Counted from the first letter of the stretch, positions 47,923-58,863 are shown. The stretch is 64,000 nucleotides of DNA from Mucilaginibacter sp. (GCA_028288305.1 JAQBOA010000041.1:143877-207876); one strand, 5' to 3'. Program-made: numbers and translations. The notes: generated from the letters alone by a model not told the origin.

Positions 47923-50214
47923 TCAGAAAGGATATCCAATAGCAAGATTAAATACCAGGTTTTGTCCTCTCCATTTTGAACTACCGAAGTCTATTTTATT
48001 AATTACAATATGCTGCCCTGCGGGCAAATTTGGTTCAATTATAGGGAAACCAATATCCGTACGTAATACCAATACTGAAAGATTAAAACGTAAACCAAAT
48101 CCGGCATCCGCCGCTATTTGGTTAATAAAGTTTTTACCAAAAGCAGCTCCAGGTAAATCGGGATTACTATTTAACAACCAAATATTACCTGCATCAACAA
48201 ATAGAGCGCCCTCAACAATACTGAATAGTTTAGGACGGTACTCGATGTTGCCTTCTATTTTTATATCGCCGGATTCATCAGGCAGGAAATTAGTTCCCTG
48301 TGCAAGCTTTTGGGGTAAGTTATAAGCTCCCGGGCCTATAGAATGAGCCTGGAAACCACGAAGACTATTTGAGCCGCCTATAAAAAATTGCTGTGAGTAA
48401 GGAAGAACTGTGGAGTTGCCATAGGGTAAACCAACATCAACCATAAAACGGGTAGCCAGTTTACTATTGGGACCTAATTTATGAAAATACCTGATCTCAT
48501 TCTCTAACTTTACATATTGGTTAAATGGTATACCAAATAGCTTGCTCACTCGTCTTGGCGTATCAGCACCTGTTAAAATACCATATAAATTTCCTGACAA
48601 ACTTATTTTTCCATTATAATAAAAGGTATTTATCCTGTAATCTTCAGTGGTATTTGTCCAGGTATAGCTGTATGAAGGGCCAAAAGTAAACTGTTTATTA
48701 ATTACGTGGGCCAGGGCAGGATTGCGGGTTTTTTGAATGCTGTCCTTATAAACTTGTGTAACGTTTTGCGGATTAACAAATGTAAGTTCTAATAAATTCA
48801 GGTTGTTTTGTTTATGCAAATTCGGCTTCCATTGATAACCAAACGATGCATTGAAAGAATTAAGCGTATATAACTTGGTACGATTAATCAGTGTATAGCC
48901 GGTTGTTAAAATTGTACGTGGTATAAAGGCATTATCTGTTTTAAAATTAAAAGGGCTGATAAACCTGGGCCAGGAAAGTGATGGCTGAACCCCAAACTGA
49001 TGAACGTTATAACCGTGATTATAAGGGCCAAATTGTATATCTGAACTGGCAAAAAATGTCAGTGTAAACAACTCAGCTCCTTTAAAAGTATTACGGTTTC
49101 TAAAAGTTAAATCAACCTGTGTACCGCTAAAATTTGCTGAAGTTTGGCGGGCCAGGATTTCTGCTTGTAATGACTTCTTTTTTTGCTGAGTCAGGAAGTA
49201 ATAAATATCAAGTTTGGCAGAGTCGGGAGTAACATCCTCAAAGCGGTTCTTTACATATGAAAATGGCCCCAGTTCTATCATTCTATGTAAAGAATTATTA
49301 TGTTCCGTACGGTTATAAATATCTCCAGGCTGTAGCAGTACACTGTTTTTAAAGGTAAACGGCCTTACAGTATTTTTAGGATCAATAACATTATACCAGC
49401 GATACTTTAGGGCAGAATCTAACTTTAAAGAGGTGTCCTTTAATGTATAATTAGGATATACATAAATATTCCTGATACTGTAAATCCACCTGGCCTGATC
49501 AGGAGTGGCATCTTTTACTTTTACAAACATATCAACCTGATGGCCTGCAACAGTACTATCATATTTCATGATCAAGTCTTCGGGAGCAAAATAATAAAAC
49601 CCTTCTTCTTTTAGCCGGGCATCTATTCTTATGCGTTCAGCTTTAATGATATCAAGGTTATACTTATCACCAACCTTTAATAATGTTTGATTGGCTGTTC
49701 CGGTAACAGCAGTGTCAAGGTCATCTTTTTCAGGAGGGAATACAATTTTATGATAGTGATAAGCAGGGCCTGTTTGCACCGTATAAACAGCTTTTGCAGT
49801 CCTGTTTTTTGAAATGGTATCACCAACAACCTGCGCCAGGAAATAACTTTCATTTTGCAACCGATTTTGCAATATACTGCTGTTTTTGTCAAGATCAACG
49901 GCACTTATCAAAACAGGAGGTTCACCCAGGTGTGTATTCAGATAATGCCTTAAGCCTTTTCTTTTATTAGTTTTTGTTTTCTCGTATATGTAAAGTTTGA
50001 ATCTTAAACCCAATATAGTGGAATTTGGTTTAGGTCGTAACAAGCCTTCCAACTCACTGGTTAATGCCTTAGCTTCACTTTTTGTTGTATTTTTATCTGT
50101 AATTTTTACCTGTGCGCCCGTATATAGCTTTTGACCGGGAGGTAAAAACTTGGTTGTGCTGCAGGCGCTCAAAAACAAAACAATTAAAAGGTGTAAATAT
50201 CGACGTATAGCCAT
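47923..50214 (-). CDS. tamL: TamL-like outer-membrane assembly lipoprotein (BamA/TamA superfamily)
   Basis: An Omp85-family protein of 763 residues with a lipobox LSAC near residue 18, POTRA-like domains in the N-terminal half and a C-terminal 16-strand barrel with the conserved RGF region (SNSLRGFQAH near residue 620) and terminal FNLAIGYPF. Bacteroidota carry a lipid-anchored TamA relative, TamL, paired with TamB; the signal and the gene order here match. It starts 3 nt after tamB, so the two form an operon. Confidence 0.9.
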   Translation of the reverse strand: MAIRRYLHLLIVLFLSACSTTKFLPPGQKLYTGAQVKITDKNTTKSEAKALTSELEGLLRPKPNSTILGLRFKLYIYEKTKTNKRKGLRHYLNTHLGEPPVLISAVDLDKNSSILQNRLQNESYFLAQVVGDTISKNRTAKAVYTVQTGPAYHYHKIVFPPEKDDLDTAVTGTANQTLLKVGDKYNLDIIKAERIRIDARLKEEGFYYFAPEDLIMKYDSTVAGHQVDMFVKVKDATPDQARWIYSIRNIYVYPNYTLKDTSLKLDSALKYRWYNVIDPKNTVRPFTFKNSVLLQPGDIYNRTEHNNSLHRMIELGPFSYVKNRFEDVTPDSAKLDIYYFLTQQKKKSLQAEILARQTSANFSGTQVDLTFRNRNTFKGAELFTLTFFASSDIQFGPYNHGYNVHQFGVQPSLSWPRFISPFNFKTDNAFIPRTILTTGYTLINRTKLYTLNSFNASFGYQWKPNLHKQNNLNLLELTFVNPQNVTQVYKDSIQKTRNPALAHVINKQFTFGPSYSYTWTNTTEDYRINTFYYNGKISLSGNLYGILTGADTPRRVSKLFGIPFNQYVKLENEIRYFHKLGPNSKLATRFMVDVGLPYGNSTVLPYSQQFFIGGSNSLRGFQAHSIGPGAYNLPQKLAQGTNFLPDESGDIKIEGNIEYRPKLFSIVEGALFVDAGNIWLLNSNPDLPGAAFGKNFINQIAADAGFGLRFNLSVLVLRTDIGFPIIEPNLPAGQHIVINKIDFGSSKWRGQNLVFNLAIGYPF

Positions 50215-50217
50215 AGA

Positions 50218-53200
50218 TCAGTTGGATGTTGGATTATTTTGCCCCGGCTGCTGTATTGGAGGTACTTGTGTAACTGTGCTATCGGCTTTTTTATCTGCAG
50301 CTTTCTGTTCTTGTTTCTTTCTTTTTTGTTCCTGGTTGTACCGCTTTTGTAATTGTTTCTCCTGAGGCGTTCTCTTAGCAAACAGTTCCATAAAGCGATT
50401 ATAATCATATGTTAATGAAAACGCTACCCCGGTTTCAACAACCTGACCTTCAACTACTATATATTGATCACGCCGGTAAGCACGAATCATATAGCGCCCA
50501 TCCTGGGTTAGCTTATAATTTACTGAAACATTGCCTGCAATATCCGTTGTTTTTTGGCCCGGCTGGTTTTGACCCTCCAGGTTAAAGTTATTGCCTACGG
50601 TAACAGTAACCCGGTCATTAAGGAACTGTTTTGATAAACCAACATTAAGGTCTGTCCGGTTTTGCTGGACACCCGTTGAATAGTCTGCACCTGAAGTAAG
50701 GTCAAAGCTTAACTGTACCCCTCCTATCACGTTTCCGGCCAGCTTGTTTAACTGATCAGATAACAAACTGCTTACACTGTTGCGAATAGCACCTCCTACA
50801 CCCGTACTGCCGCCCTGGCTTTGCAAAGGATTATCGCCAATAAAATGCCCTAATATTAATACCCCAAGTACCTGTTTATTCATTTCATTAGGATCCTGGC
50901 GTACTTGTGATAACCTTGCATCAACAGTTGATATTACATCCTGGGAAACCGTATAACTGCTATCCGGTAAAACTATATCAAAACTGATATCAGGTTTTAA
51001 CAATTGATTTTGTAAAGTAAGATCAACATTAAATGGCAATTTTTGCTTATACATCGTATTACTCTGTATACTACCACCCAATTGATTACTCACCAGGTCA
51101 ATTGGGGGCACATTAGCTACATAAATTGCCGTTATATTTACATTAGCACTTGTTGGGTCGCCCGTCCAGGTTATGGTACTGCCTTTTTTGAAAAGAAATT
51201 TACGTTTTACAGTAGCGTAAGATAAGTTATAAGAACCCTGATCAATAGTGTAAGTACCAGTCAGGTTTGTTTTTCCACTGGCGTCAATACCGCCATTTAA
51301 TTGTGCGTCGCCTTTTAACTGTACCACATCTCCATTTCTTTGGTCAATTACAATTGTGAAATTAGCTGCTTTATTTATTTTTATGGTTGCAGTAATATCA
51401 AGCCCGTTTAGATCCGACTTACGGAGCGAATCCAATTGTTTAGCTAAAAATATGGAATCGAGTTTTGGAGCATTTGGATTAATTACCTCAACAACACCCT
51501 TACGGTCTTCTATTCCGGGATCGTTTTGAGGCAGCACAATGGTAAGGTCTGTTTGGTCATTAACCGTAAGGCTGGCATCAACAACAGGTTTGTTAATGTC
51601 GCCGCGTATCTTTATCCTGGTATCAATAAAAAGCTTACCGTAATACAATCTATTATTAGCCTGTGTGGAATTAATTACCCTGAAATTGTTTGCCTGCACA
51701 TCTACCGAGAAATCAAAATCTGTAAAGGTTTTAGTATATACTGTACCGGTTACAATCGCTTTATTGCCTAATGAGTCAACCAGGGTAACATCATTAAACA
51801 AAACACCATCATTATTAAATGTAATTCTCTCACTTGGCATAGTAAAATAAGAGTTTAGCATAGCTATATTAAATCCTACTTTATTAAAGTTAACATCTCC
51901 TCTTACTACAGGTGCACTTGTTGATCCGGTTATTTTTAACTGACCGGTAATAGTACCGCTCGCCTCTTTCAAACTGCCATAACTAAAGCCCTCAATACTT
52001 TTCATGTTAAGGGTAACAATATTCAGATTAAGATCAAATGTACTTGCCGGAGTGGTATAGTATAAACCTGTAAGGTTAACCTGGTTGCCTTTGCCGGTAA
52101 TACTTACATTAGCAGCATAAGCATTTTGTGTCTGATTATTTACTTTGACCGCGATATCACCCACCGTATCACCTTTGAAACTAAAATTACCGATATTGAG
52201 GGCAGAAGTAAATTCCATTGATTTTTTCAAATTAACGATATGAACATTCCCGTTAATTACACCGCCTATTTGTAAAGTATCTTGTTTAGCAGCCTTTGTA
52301 AATGTTTCTATACGAAAATTTCTAAAATCCACAGTAATGGGTGCGTTCATTTGCTGCGAATCGCTGTTTATACTCAATACCTGGTTGGCATTGGTGATTG
52401 AAAAGTCTTTAGCCATTACCCCTTTGCTGCCAAATTGCAAAGCGTTGTCACCATTAACCGCCCATTGGTTATAATCAAGTACAAGCCCATTTTGCAAAAA
52501 GCTAAATTGATATTCATTTGGTAATATGCTGAACACTCCTGCAACACGGTACCGTTCTTTTTTTGCAGCATCACGTACCTGCAAACTGATATTTAGTTTA
52601 TTGTTTTGGGCATTGCCAGAGATACTGGTATATAATAGATCAATAGACGATGAAGGTTTTATTTCATCAGCAGTTAAATTATAATTAAGCGCGTTATTGC
52701 TGGTGTTAATGACAAGCTTCATATTGTTTACGGTATTTGTTCCGTAAACAACTTTAGGCATGGAACCATTTACAGTGAGGTCTCCGGTTTGGCTGTTAAA
52801 ATGACCATTTATTAAAACCGGGTCAAGTCTTTTTAAGGATGGGATTAATTTTTCAGTCAATGGCGTTTTCACAACATGTATATCAAAAGCAAATTGTTGC
52901 GGTGAATATTTTGGTTTAGTTTTAACAAATGCACTTGCAGCGGCGGTGTTAAAGTATTTATTGGTAACATCCTGCATAGCCGGCCCTATTTCAGTTAGCT
53001 TATATTTCCCAGCTAAGTGTGCATAAAACATAGGGGCCTTTAACTTTAAAGTACTGCTATCGGCATTTGCCGTTGATACAAGGCTTATTGTATCTAACTT
53101 ATAAGCTTGATTCTTTTGAGCAATTAATAGATCGGTGATCTTTATATTTCCGTTCAAATAATCCGGATTTGCAGTTGGAACATTCGCAACCAGTTTGCCG

Positions 53201-55374
53201 TGGATCTCCATTGGACTTTTTGAAAAATTCAGCTTTTGCAAATTGATACTATCCAATAGTAGGGTTGCATTTACTGACGGATATTTTTTGTTCATATCAG
53301 CTTTGGCATTAAGCGTAAAGTTAATATTGGGGTCTTTCATCCGGGAATTGACCGTATAGCTTCCATTGTGGGCGGTACCATTAAGTGCCAGGTTTTGGTA
53401 AGTATACCCTTTTACATAAGCTTTTACAATATCGCCTTTAAATTGCAGGTTTGCCGTTTTAGGATCAAGTCCAGCACCCTGAATTGTTGTGGTTAAAGTT
53501 ACCGTTCCCACATTTTGAGGCTGTTTAGTTAAAGCCCCTACATTTAAATTATTTGTTTTTAAATTGGCTGAATAAACCTCGTGCCCTTTTTTATTGCCAT
53601 TTTTCATGGATGCGATCAAATCAACTGCGCCATAGCTGGTACGCAAAGTCATGCGGGTATTAAAATTGTCCATGCTACCTTTAAAGGTTCCCTTAAGGTT
53701 TAAATTTGCAGGAATACTTACAGATGATGGGATCATGCCCGGAGAAACTAGCCTGTCCAAATCAGCTCTGCTGGTATTAAAATCAGCAATGGAAAGGTCG
53801 AAATAAGATTTTTTAACATTCGGTAATCCTTTCATTATAGCCGAGGCTTTTATATGAGTACCACTTAAACCGCTTATTTCAAGGTTTTGAATACGCAGAT
53901 TATTTACTTTGCCAGTAACTTTTCCGTTTATCCTGAAAACCGAATTTGGAGCATGTTTAAAAGGATCCATAGTGCCCATTGATGGCATCAGTAATAGTAC
54001 ATCCTTCAAGCCCAAACGGCTGCCATCCAAATTGGCATTTACATAAAGTTGCCCTAAATTATTACTGATTGATGCTATTGACGGATAACTTACCTGTAGT
54101 TTGCGCTGTATTACTGTTTGTGGTGTTTCAAGATAAAGATCATTCAGATAAGCGTTTTTAGGGCCGTAAAAAAATGCCGTATGGAATTTTTTTATCGTCA
54201 GGCCACTTTTTTCTGTGAATGTAAATGAATTGATTTTTCCTGATGTGGTATCAGGGCTATAAGCAATATTTTCAAAATCCGCGTTCAAGTCGCGAATATC
54301 CATGTGACCAAAATCAAGCCCTTTTGCTATGGGCTTTTGGGCATCGTTATCAAATTTAATATTATCATTACTAAAAGTGACTTTCCCCAAGGTGGCCACC
54401 CATCCTTTTGAGGTTTGCGGTGATGACACCATTGTATCTAACTTTTTAACAGCTTTTACTACAGCTTTTTTAACCGTTTGCGGTTTGGCCAATGACAGCG
54501 CAGCCCTGGTATCAATCAATTCTATCGATTTGATACCGACCTTTTGATTTTTAAGATCAATCTTGTCCATTTCCACCAAAAACTTACCAAGGTTTACCTT
54601 AGTAGCCATCTGGTCACTGCGGTAATCTACTTTTATTTTTGATATATCAATAGTTCCCAAATCAAGGCTCATATTGATGGGTTTAACAGCAGTATCGGCC
54701 TTAACAGCAGTTGCTTTAGTTGTCGCAGTTGTAGTTTGGATGATCCTTGCGTCAACTCCGGATAAAGTGATCTTTGGAATGGTAAATTTCATTTTATCCA
54801 TATCAAAGTTTTTGATACGGGTATCAAAGTGACCAAGCAAAAACTTTACATCATTACCGGTCATCACATCTTTATAGGAAATATGGATATTATCAAAAAC
54901 TATTTTACCAACCGAAAACTTCATTGTGGATGCAGTATCTATTGGGTTTACCGGTGTTTTTTGCTGACTTGTAAAGGCTTTGATTATATAATCGTAATTA
55001 AAAACGTTATCCTTACCCCTGTTTACATTAGCAGTTATGCCTTGTAAATCAATTTCGTTTACCTCTACATTATGGTGTAATAGTTTTAGTAAGCTGATAT
55101 CAACTTTTAATTTATCACCGGCAATCAGGGTATCTTTTTTCTGATCTTCGAAATAAACACCTTCAAGTACTATTAATTTCGGTAGTCCTAAACTGATATG
55201 GGCTATTTTTACCTTTGTGTGGATTTTTCCTTCTAAAAAACTAACTGCTTTGTTCTTCACAAAATTTTGGACTGCCGGAACCTGTATCAAAATCACTACA
55301 AGCAGAACCAAAAATATGATACTTGCAATGATCCATAGAATGGTTTTTAAAGCTATGCGTCCAAATCGTTCCAA
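50218..55374 (-). CDS. tamB: TamB-like translocation and assembly module protein
   Basis: This giant protein of 1718 residues has one N-terminal membrane helix (about residues 10-32), an AsmA-like start (ILEGVYFEDQKKDTLIAGDKL), a very long run of amphipathic beta repeats, and a C-terminal DUF490/TamB domain with INFNKVGFNIAML-type strands and LGVLILGHFIGDNP. The last 60 residues are a K/Q-rich helix and a Pro/Gln tail. TamB bridges the periplasm and is thought to move lipids or help outer-membrane protein assembly. tamL follows 3 nt later. Confidence 0.92.
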   Translation of the reverse strand: MERFGRIALKTILWIIASIIFLVLLVVILIQVPAVQNFVKNKAVSFLEGKIHTKVKIAHISLGLPKLIVLEGVYFEDQKKDTLIAGDKLKVDISLLKLLHHNVEVNEIDLQGITANVNRGKDNVFNYDYIIKAFTSQQKTPVNPIDTASTMKFSVGKIVFDNIHISYKDVMTGNDVKFLLGHFDTRIKNFDMDKMKFTIPKITLSGVDARIIQTTTATTKATAVKADTAVKPINMSLDLGTIDISKIKVDYRSDQMATKVNLGKFLVEMDKIDLKNQKVGIKSIELIDTRAALSLAKPQTVKKAVVKAVKKLDTMVSSPQTSKGWVATLGKVTFSNDNIKFDNDAQKPIAKGLDFGHMDIRDLNADFENIAYSPDTTSGKINSFTFTEKSGLTIKKFHTAFFYGPKNAYLNDLYLETPQTVIQRKLQVSYPSIASISNNLGQLYVNANLDGSRLGLKDVLLLMPSMGTMDPFKHAPNSVFRINGKVTGKVNNLRIQNLEISGLSGTHIKASAIMKGLPNVKKSYFDLSIADFNTSRADLDRLVSPGMIPSSVSIPANLNLKGTFKGSMDNFNTRMTLRTSYGAVDLIASMKNGNKKGHEVYSANLKTNNLNVGALTKQPQNVGTVTLTTTIQGAGLDPKTANLQFKGDIVKAYVKGYTYQNLALNGTAHNGSYTVNSRMKDPNINFTLNAKADMNKKYPSVNATLLLDSINLQKLNFSKSPMEIHGKLVANVPTANPDYLNGNIKITDLLIAQKNQAYKLDTISLVSTANADSSTLKLKAPMFYAHLAGKYKLTEIGPAMQDVTNKYFNTAAASAFVKTKPKYSPQQFAFDIHVVKTPLTEKLIPSLKRLDPVLINGHFNSQTGDLTVNGSMPKVVYGTNTVNNMKLVINTSNNALNYNLTADEIKPSSSIDLLYTSISGNAQNNKLNISLQVRDAAKKERYRVAGVFSILPNEYQFSFLQNGLVLDYNQWAVNGDNALQFGSKGVMAKDFSITNANQVLSINSDSQQMNAPITVDFRNFRIETFTKAAKQDTLQIGGVINGNVHIVNLKKSMEFTSALNIGNFSFKGDTVGDIAVKVNNQTQNAYAANVSITGKGNQVNLTGLYYTTPASTFDLNLNIVTLNMKSIEGFSYGSLKEASGTITGQLKITGSTSAPVVRGDVNFNKVGFNIAMLNSYFTMPSERITFNNDGVLFNDVTLVDSLGNKAIVTGTVYTKTFTDFDFSVDVQANNFRVINSTQANNRLYYGKLFIDTRIKIRGDINKPVVDASLTVNDQTDLTIVLPQNDPGIEDRKGVVEVINPNAPKLDSIFLAKQLDSLRKSDLNGLDITATIKINKAANFTIVIDQRNGDVVQLKGDAQLNGGIDASGKTNLTGTYTIDQGSYNLSYATVKRKFLFKKGSTITWTGDPTSANVNITAIYVANVPPIDLVSNQLGGSIQSNTMYKQKLPFNVDLTLQNQLLKPDISFDIVLPDSSYTVSQDVISTVDARLSQVRQDPNEMNKQVLGVLILGHFIGDNPLQSQGGSTGVGGAIRNSVSSLLSDQLNKLAGNVIGGVQLSFDLTSGADYSTGVQQNRTDLNVGLSKQFLNDRVTVTVGNNFNLEGQNQPGQKTTDIAGNVSVNYKLTQDGRYMIRAYRRDQYIVVEGQVVETGVAFSLTYDYNRFMELFAKRTPQEKQLQKRYNQEQKRKKQEQKAADKKADSTVTQVPPIQQPGQNNPTSN

Positions 55375-55570
55375 TTGTATATACTTTTCAAAGAGTTAAA
55401 CTATTTTATTTAGTATAAACAAATTTTGTGCTAAAAGTTCTTTGGCTTTCCTTTTAAATATAATATTGATAATATTATATATTAATCCCCTTAAAGGAAT
55501 TATAAAAAATAAGAAGAATTTGATTTAAGAAGGGGTGAATTCTAATAAGACTTAAGCCAAAAATTTGGAA

Positions 55571-56824
55571 TTATTTTTTTACCGTATTCAACAACTGGTA
55601 ACCAACAAGTTCATCCCATCGGGCGCCGGAAGGGTGATAATAAACCAATACCTGGTAATCATTTTCAGTTTCAAAATGGCTACCTTCTAAAGCAGTATCA
55701 TCGGGTTTACCTGTGGCTTTATCAACCCAAACATATTCATAATCATATACACCCTGTTTTAAAAACAAGTTTATAAAATACTTTCCGTTGACTTCGTCGA
55801 AATTCAATTTGCTATGATCATCAATCTTATAATCATTAAACTGGCCAATTATGTAAGGTGTGCCAGCAGAAGGCAACCGCTTTGTATTCAGACTAAAAAG
55901 AAGACGGGTATAATCTGCATCAGTCCGGGGATCGGTACCATCCTGGTTAAGGATATAAAAGTTGCCATTTAAATCATATTGAGAAGAGTAATTTGGCTGA
56001 TCCCTGTCCGGGTCAGTTAATAAAACTACTTTATTTGAAGTATCGCGGGAGATGCTTAAAATACGTTCCGAATTTAGTTTCAACGTTCGGGTATCAAAAT
56101 GCCTGAATTCATTGCCACCCGGAAAATCATTGGTGTTTACATCATTAAAAATTAATTGGGAACCGCGGATATTTGCTGGTTCTGTATTTAATTGCATGGT
56201 TTCGTTCCGGGCATTCTGCATAATGAAGGTCCGTAAATCAGCGCCTGGATTTTGCACCCTTAAGTTTCCGTAATTAATTGTAAAATTAACCTTTTGGTTT
56301 GTTTGCCTGGTTGAAGCGTCATTTGAAGGTACAATCTCCGCAGTTATGGTAATTTTGGGACTTACCACGTATAGTTTCCTCGTTAGTATCAGTTTTGACG
56401 GATCGCTATCCTCATAAACCTTCAAAACATAATTACCTGGAATTTTCGGAGCAATATTTTCATTAGGTAATTTAAGTTGGTAATGGGTGTATTTCTGTAC
56501 CGTCGTAGTTGAATAGTTGTAATCTGTTATCTTGTCGTCAGTATAGTTTTGCAGATATTCAGTAGTGGAAAGGCTAGATGAATTCCAGTTGGCATCACAA
56601 TGCTCAATAGTATAATTGTAATCTTGCGTACCGCCCCTAAGGTCGTCAAATGCCAAAAGCACCTTATCACTGGAATTTAATGTAATTGCGGGAAAAGAAG
56701 GTTGTTTTGCAGTATTGTAAAACTCAACGCTTTTTATGTATGGCTGGTAAACGTTGTTATCGTATGTTGATTGCGCGAAAGAGTTAGAGTTAAATAAGAT
56801 AAAGCATAAAACACAAATGAACAT
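55571..56824 (-). CDS. Type IX secretion plug-type protein (DUF5103)
   Basis: A secreted protein of 417 residues with a signal peptide ending at NSFAQ near residue 17 and a first domain typical of DUF5103 (IKSVEFYNT, VLLAFDDLRGGTQDYNYTIEHCDANWN, LTRKLYVVSPK). The C-terminal domain includes YFINLFLKQGVYDYEYVWVD. Family members are annotated as T9SS plug proteins of the outer membrane. The ATG at 56824 was chosen because the in-frame extension to 56926 is read out of a palindromic repeat. It follows the ABC-F gene on the same strand. Confidence 0.85.
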   Translation of the reverse strand: MFICVLCFILFNSNSFAQSTYDNNVYQPYIKSVEFYNTAKQPSFPAITLNSSDKVLLAFDDLRGGTQDYNYTIEHCDANWNSSSLSTTEYLQNYTDDKITDYNYSTTTVQKYTHYQLKLPNENIAPKIPGNYVLKVYEDSDPSKLILTRKLYVVSPKITITAEIVPSNDASTRQTNQKVNFTINYGNLRVQNPGADLRTFIMQNARNETMQLNTEPANIRGSQLIFNDVNTNDFPGGNEFRHFDTRTLKLNSERILSISRDTSNKVVLLTDPDRDQPNYSSQYDLNGNFYILNQDGTDPRTDADYTRLLFSLNTKRLPSAGTPYIIGQFNDYKIDDHSKLNFDEVNGKYFINLFLKQGVYDYEYVWVDKATGKPDDTALEGSHFETENDYQVLVYYHPSGARWDELVGYQLLNTVKK

Positions 56825-56836
56825 TAACAACCGTTT

Positions 56837-56917
56837 GTCATTGCGAGGCACGAAGCAATCTCCGCTATGCTTGCCGGATACGCATAGTTCAGAGATTGCT
56901 TCGTGCCTCGCAATGAC
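56837..56917. repeat. REP-like element with perfect 26-bp arms
   Basis: The arms at 56837-56862 and 56892-56917 are exact inverted copies (GTCATTGCGAGGCACGAAGC at the start of the left arm). The 29-nt centre contains a second 6-bp stem CTATGC/GCATAG. It fills the gap between the ABC-F stop and the plug-protein start. The TCATTGCGAGG type is a widely dispersed intergenic palindrome in Bacteroidota. Its minus strand is open in frame with the plug gene. Confidence 0.9.
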
Positions 56918-56930
56918 GATTCTCATAACA

Positions 56931-58856
56931 TTACGCTTCTAACTCCATAATCTGCTCGGCCAGGGCTTCCCATTTTAACTGAATATGGCCTAACTCCATT
57001 TTCTTTAAGTCGTAATTATTGTTGATGTCCTTCAGCTTAGCTGCATCATTGTATAGTTTATCATCGCCAAGCTGGGCTTCAAGTTGTTTAATAGTCTTTT
57101 CTAACACTGTCATTTGCTCTTCCATTTTGGTGAGGTCCTGATTAAGCTTTTTTAGCTGCTGCGATTTATTGTCAGAATGTTGTTTTATAAGAGTTGTTTC
57201 CTTTTTCTCCTCTTTTTTAGGCGGAGATGCCGGAGTTTCTGCGGCTTTTGGTTCCAGTTTACGTTTGGCGTACCATACATCAAATTCTGCATATGTGCCC
57301 GGATATTGTTTTATTTTCTGATCTTCAATAAACCATATTTTATTGGCCACATTGTCCAGGAAATAACGATCGTGTGATACTACTATAAACGTTCCTTCAA
57401 ATTGCTGTAATGCCTGTACCAAAATATTTACAGACGCAATATCAAGGTGATTGGTAGGCTCATCCAATATCAGGAAATTGGCATCCGCAGTAAGCGCCTT
57501 TGCCAAAGCCACACGTGATTTTTCTCCTCCTGATAGTACTTTTATCTTTTTGAATACATCATCGCCAGTAAATAAAAACGAGCCTAAAATAGTGCGCAGC
57601 TCTGTTTCGGTATGTTTTGGTGCGAACGATGCCAATTCCTGTAAGGCGTTATTTTCAAGATGTAATGCTTCCAGTTGGTGTTGGGCAAAAAACGTTTGCG
57701 TTACATTGTGCCCGGTTTCACATTTACCTGTAAAATCTTTATCTGCTCCGGCTATAATTCTTAACAAGGTGGATTTACCTTTACCGTTTGCACCAATTAA
57801 AGCAATTTTATCACCCTTTTCAATAACCGCTTCGGCACCGGATAAAATATCAATAGCCGGATATTTTTTGGTAACATCTTCTAAGGTAATCACGTGTCTT
57901 CCCGATTGTTTTGAAAATCGGAAGCTGAAATTTACAGAAGGGTTATCATCATCCACATCATCTACACGTTCCAGCTTATCCAGCGCTTTAATACGCGACT
58001 GGGCCATTTTTGCTTTTGATGCCTTGGCCCTGAACCGCTCTATCAATCGTTCTTCCTGCTTTATTTTTGATTGCTGGTTTTTAAATTCCCCGCGCTGAAT
58101 TTCTTCACGCTGTGCTTTTTCTTCCAGGTAAAAAGTATAGTTACCTGCGTAAACCGTAAGTTTTCCTTTACGGGACTCAACAGTACGGTTAATTACCTTA
58201 TCCAAAAACCACCTGTCGTGTGATACAATAACCACAGCGCCTTCAAAAGCTTTCAAATAATCTTCCAGCCATTGTATTGAGGGTAAGTCGAGGTGATTGG
58301 TAGGCTCATCGAGCAATAAAATATCGGGTGCCTGTAACAGTATTTTAGCTAACATCACCCGCATCCGCCATCCTCCGGAAAACTGACTTAGCTTGCGGTG
58401 TGTATCGGCTTCGCTAAAACCTAAACCCGCTAAAATTTCGTGGGCCTTATATTCAATGTTGTAACCATCCAAACCTTCAAATTCGTGTTGCTTGTCGCTT
58501 AGCTTATGCAGCAGATCTTCTGAATAATCAGTTTCAAGTTTTTGAAGTATGTTTTCTATCTCATCATGCAGCTGGTTTTGGCGCTCAAAAGCTTCCATAG
58601 CTACATGTAAAATATTTTTATCAGACGAATAAGATAAAAGATCCTGGTTAAGATAGCCCAAAGTAAGGTCCTTAGCCATAGATATTGTACCCGATGTAGG
58701 TTTATAATCACCCACAATAATCTTTAAAAGGGTAGTTTTTCCTGTCCCATTGGCGCCGATGAGGCCAATTTTTTCTCCCGGTTTTATATGCCAGTTAGCT
58801 TCATCATACAGGGCCCGTGCACCAATCTCGAACGTAAGGTTATTAATAGCAATCAT
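56931..58856 (-). CDS. ABC-F family ribosome-associated ATPase
   Basis: A soluble ABC-F protein of 641 residues with two ATPase domains and no membrane segment. The first Walker A GANGTGKTT is near residue 34 and the second GANGKGKST near 345. The signatures are LSQFSGGWRMR and LSGGEKSRVALAKAL, and both Walker B motifs read LDEPTNHLD. A linker of about 80 residues separates them and a C-terminal coiled coil follows (about 560-640, Uup-like). ABC-F proteins act on the ribosome. EttA or Uup subfamily cannot be settled by eye. Confidence 0.93.
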   Translation of the reverse strand: MIAINNLTFEIGARALYDEANWHIKPGEKIGLIGANGTGKTTLLKIIVGDYKPTSGTISMAKDLTLGYLNQDLLSYSSDKNILHVAMEAFERQNQLHDEIENILQKLETDYSEDLLHKLSDKQHEFEGLDGYNIEYKAHEILAGLGFSEADTHRKLSQFSGGWRMRVMLAKILLQAPDILLLDEPTNHLDLPSIQWLEDYLKAFEGAVVIVSHDRWFLDKVINRTVESRKGKLTVYAGNYTFYLEEKAQREEIQRGEFKNQQSKIKQEERLIERFRAKASKAKMAQSRIKALDKLERVDDVDDDNPSVNFSFRFSKQSGRHVITLEDVTKKYPAIDILSGAEAVIEKGDKIALIGANGKGKSTLLRIIAGADKDFTGKCETGHNVTQTFFAQHQLEALHLENNALQELASFAPKHTETELRTILGSFLFTGDDVFKKIKVLSGGEKSRVALAKALTADANFLILDEPTNHLDIASVNILVQALQQFEGTFIVVSHDRYFLDNVANKIWFIEDQKIKQYPGTYAEFDVWYAKRKLEPKAAETPASPPKKEEKKETTLIKQHSDNKSQQLKKLNQDLTKMEEQMTVLEKTIKQLEAQLGDDKLYNDAAKLKDINNNYDLKKMELGHIQLKWEALAEQIMELEA

Positions 58857-58863
58857 TTGTGCG

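Noticed and set aside
56825..56926. N-terminal extension of the plug-type protein
   Set aside because: It is the translation of a REP-like element and would bury the signal peptide.
57451..58098. 215-codon open frame on the + strand
   Set aside because: It lies wholly antisense to the ABC-F gene, whose motifs are all intact; the Ser/Phe-rich translation shows no domain and is a shadow.
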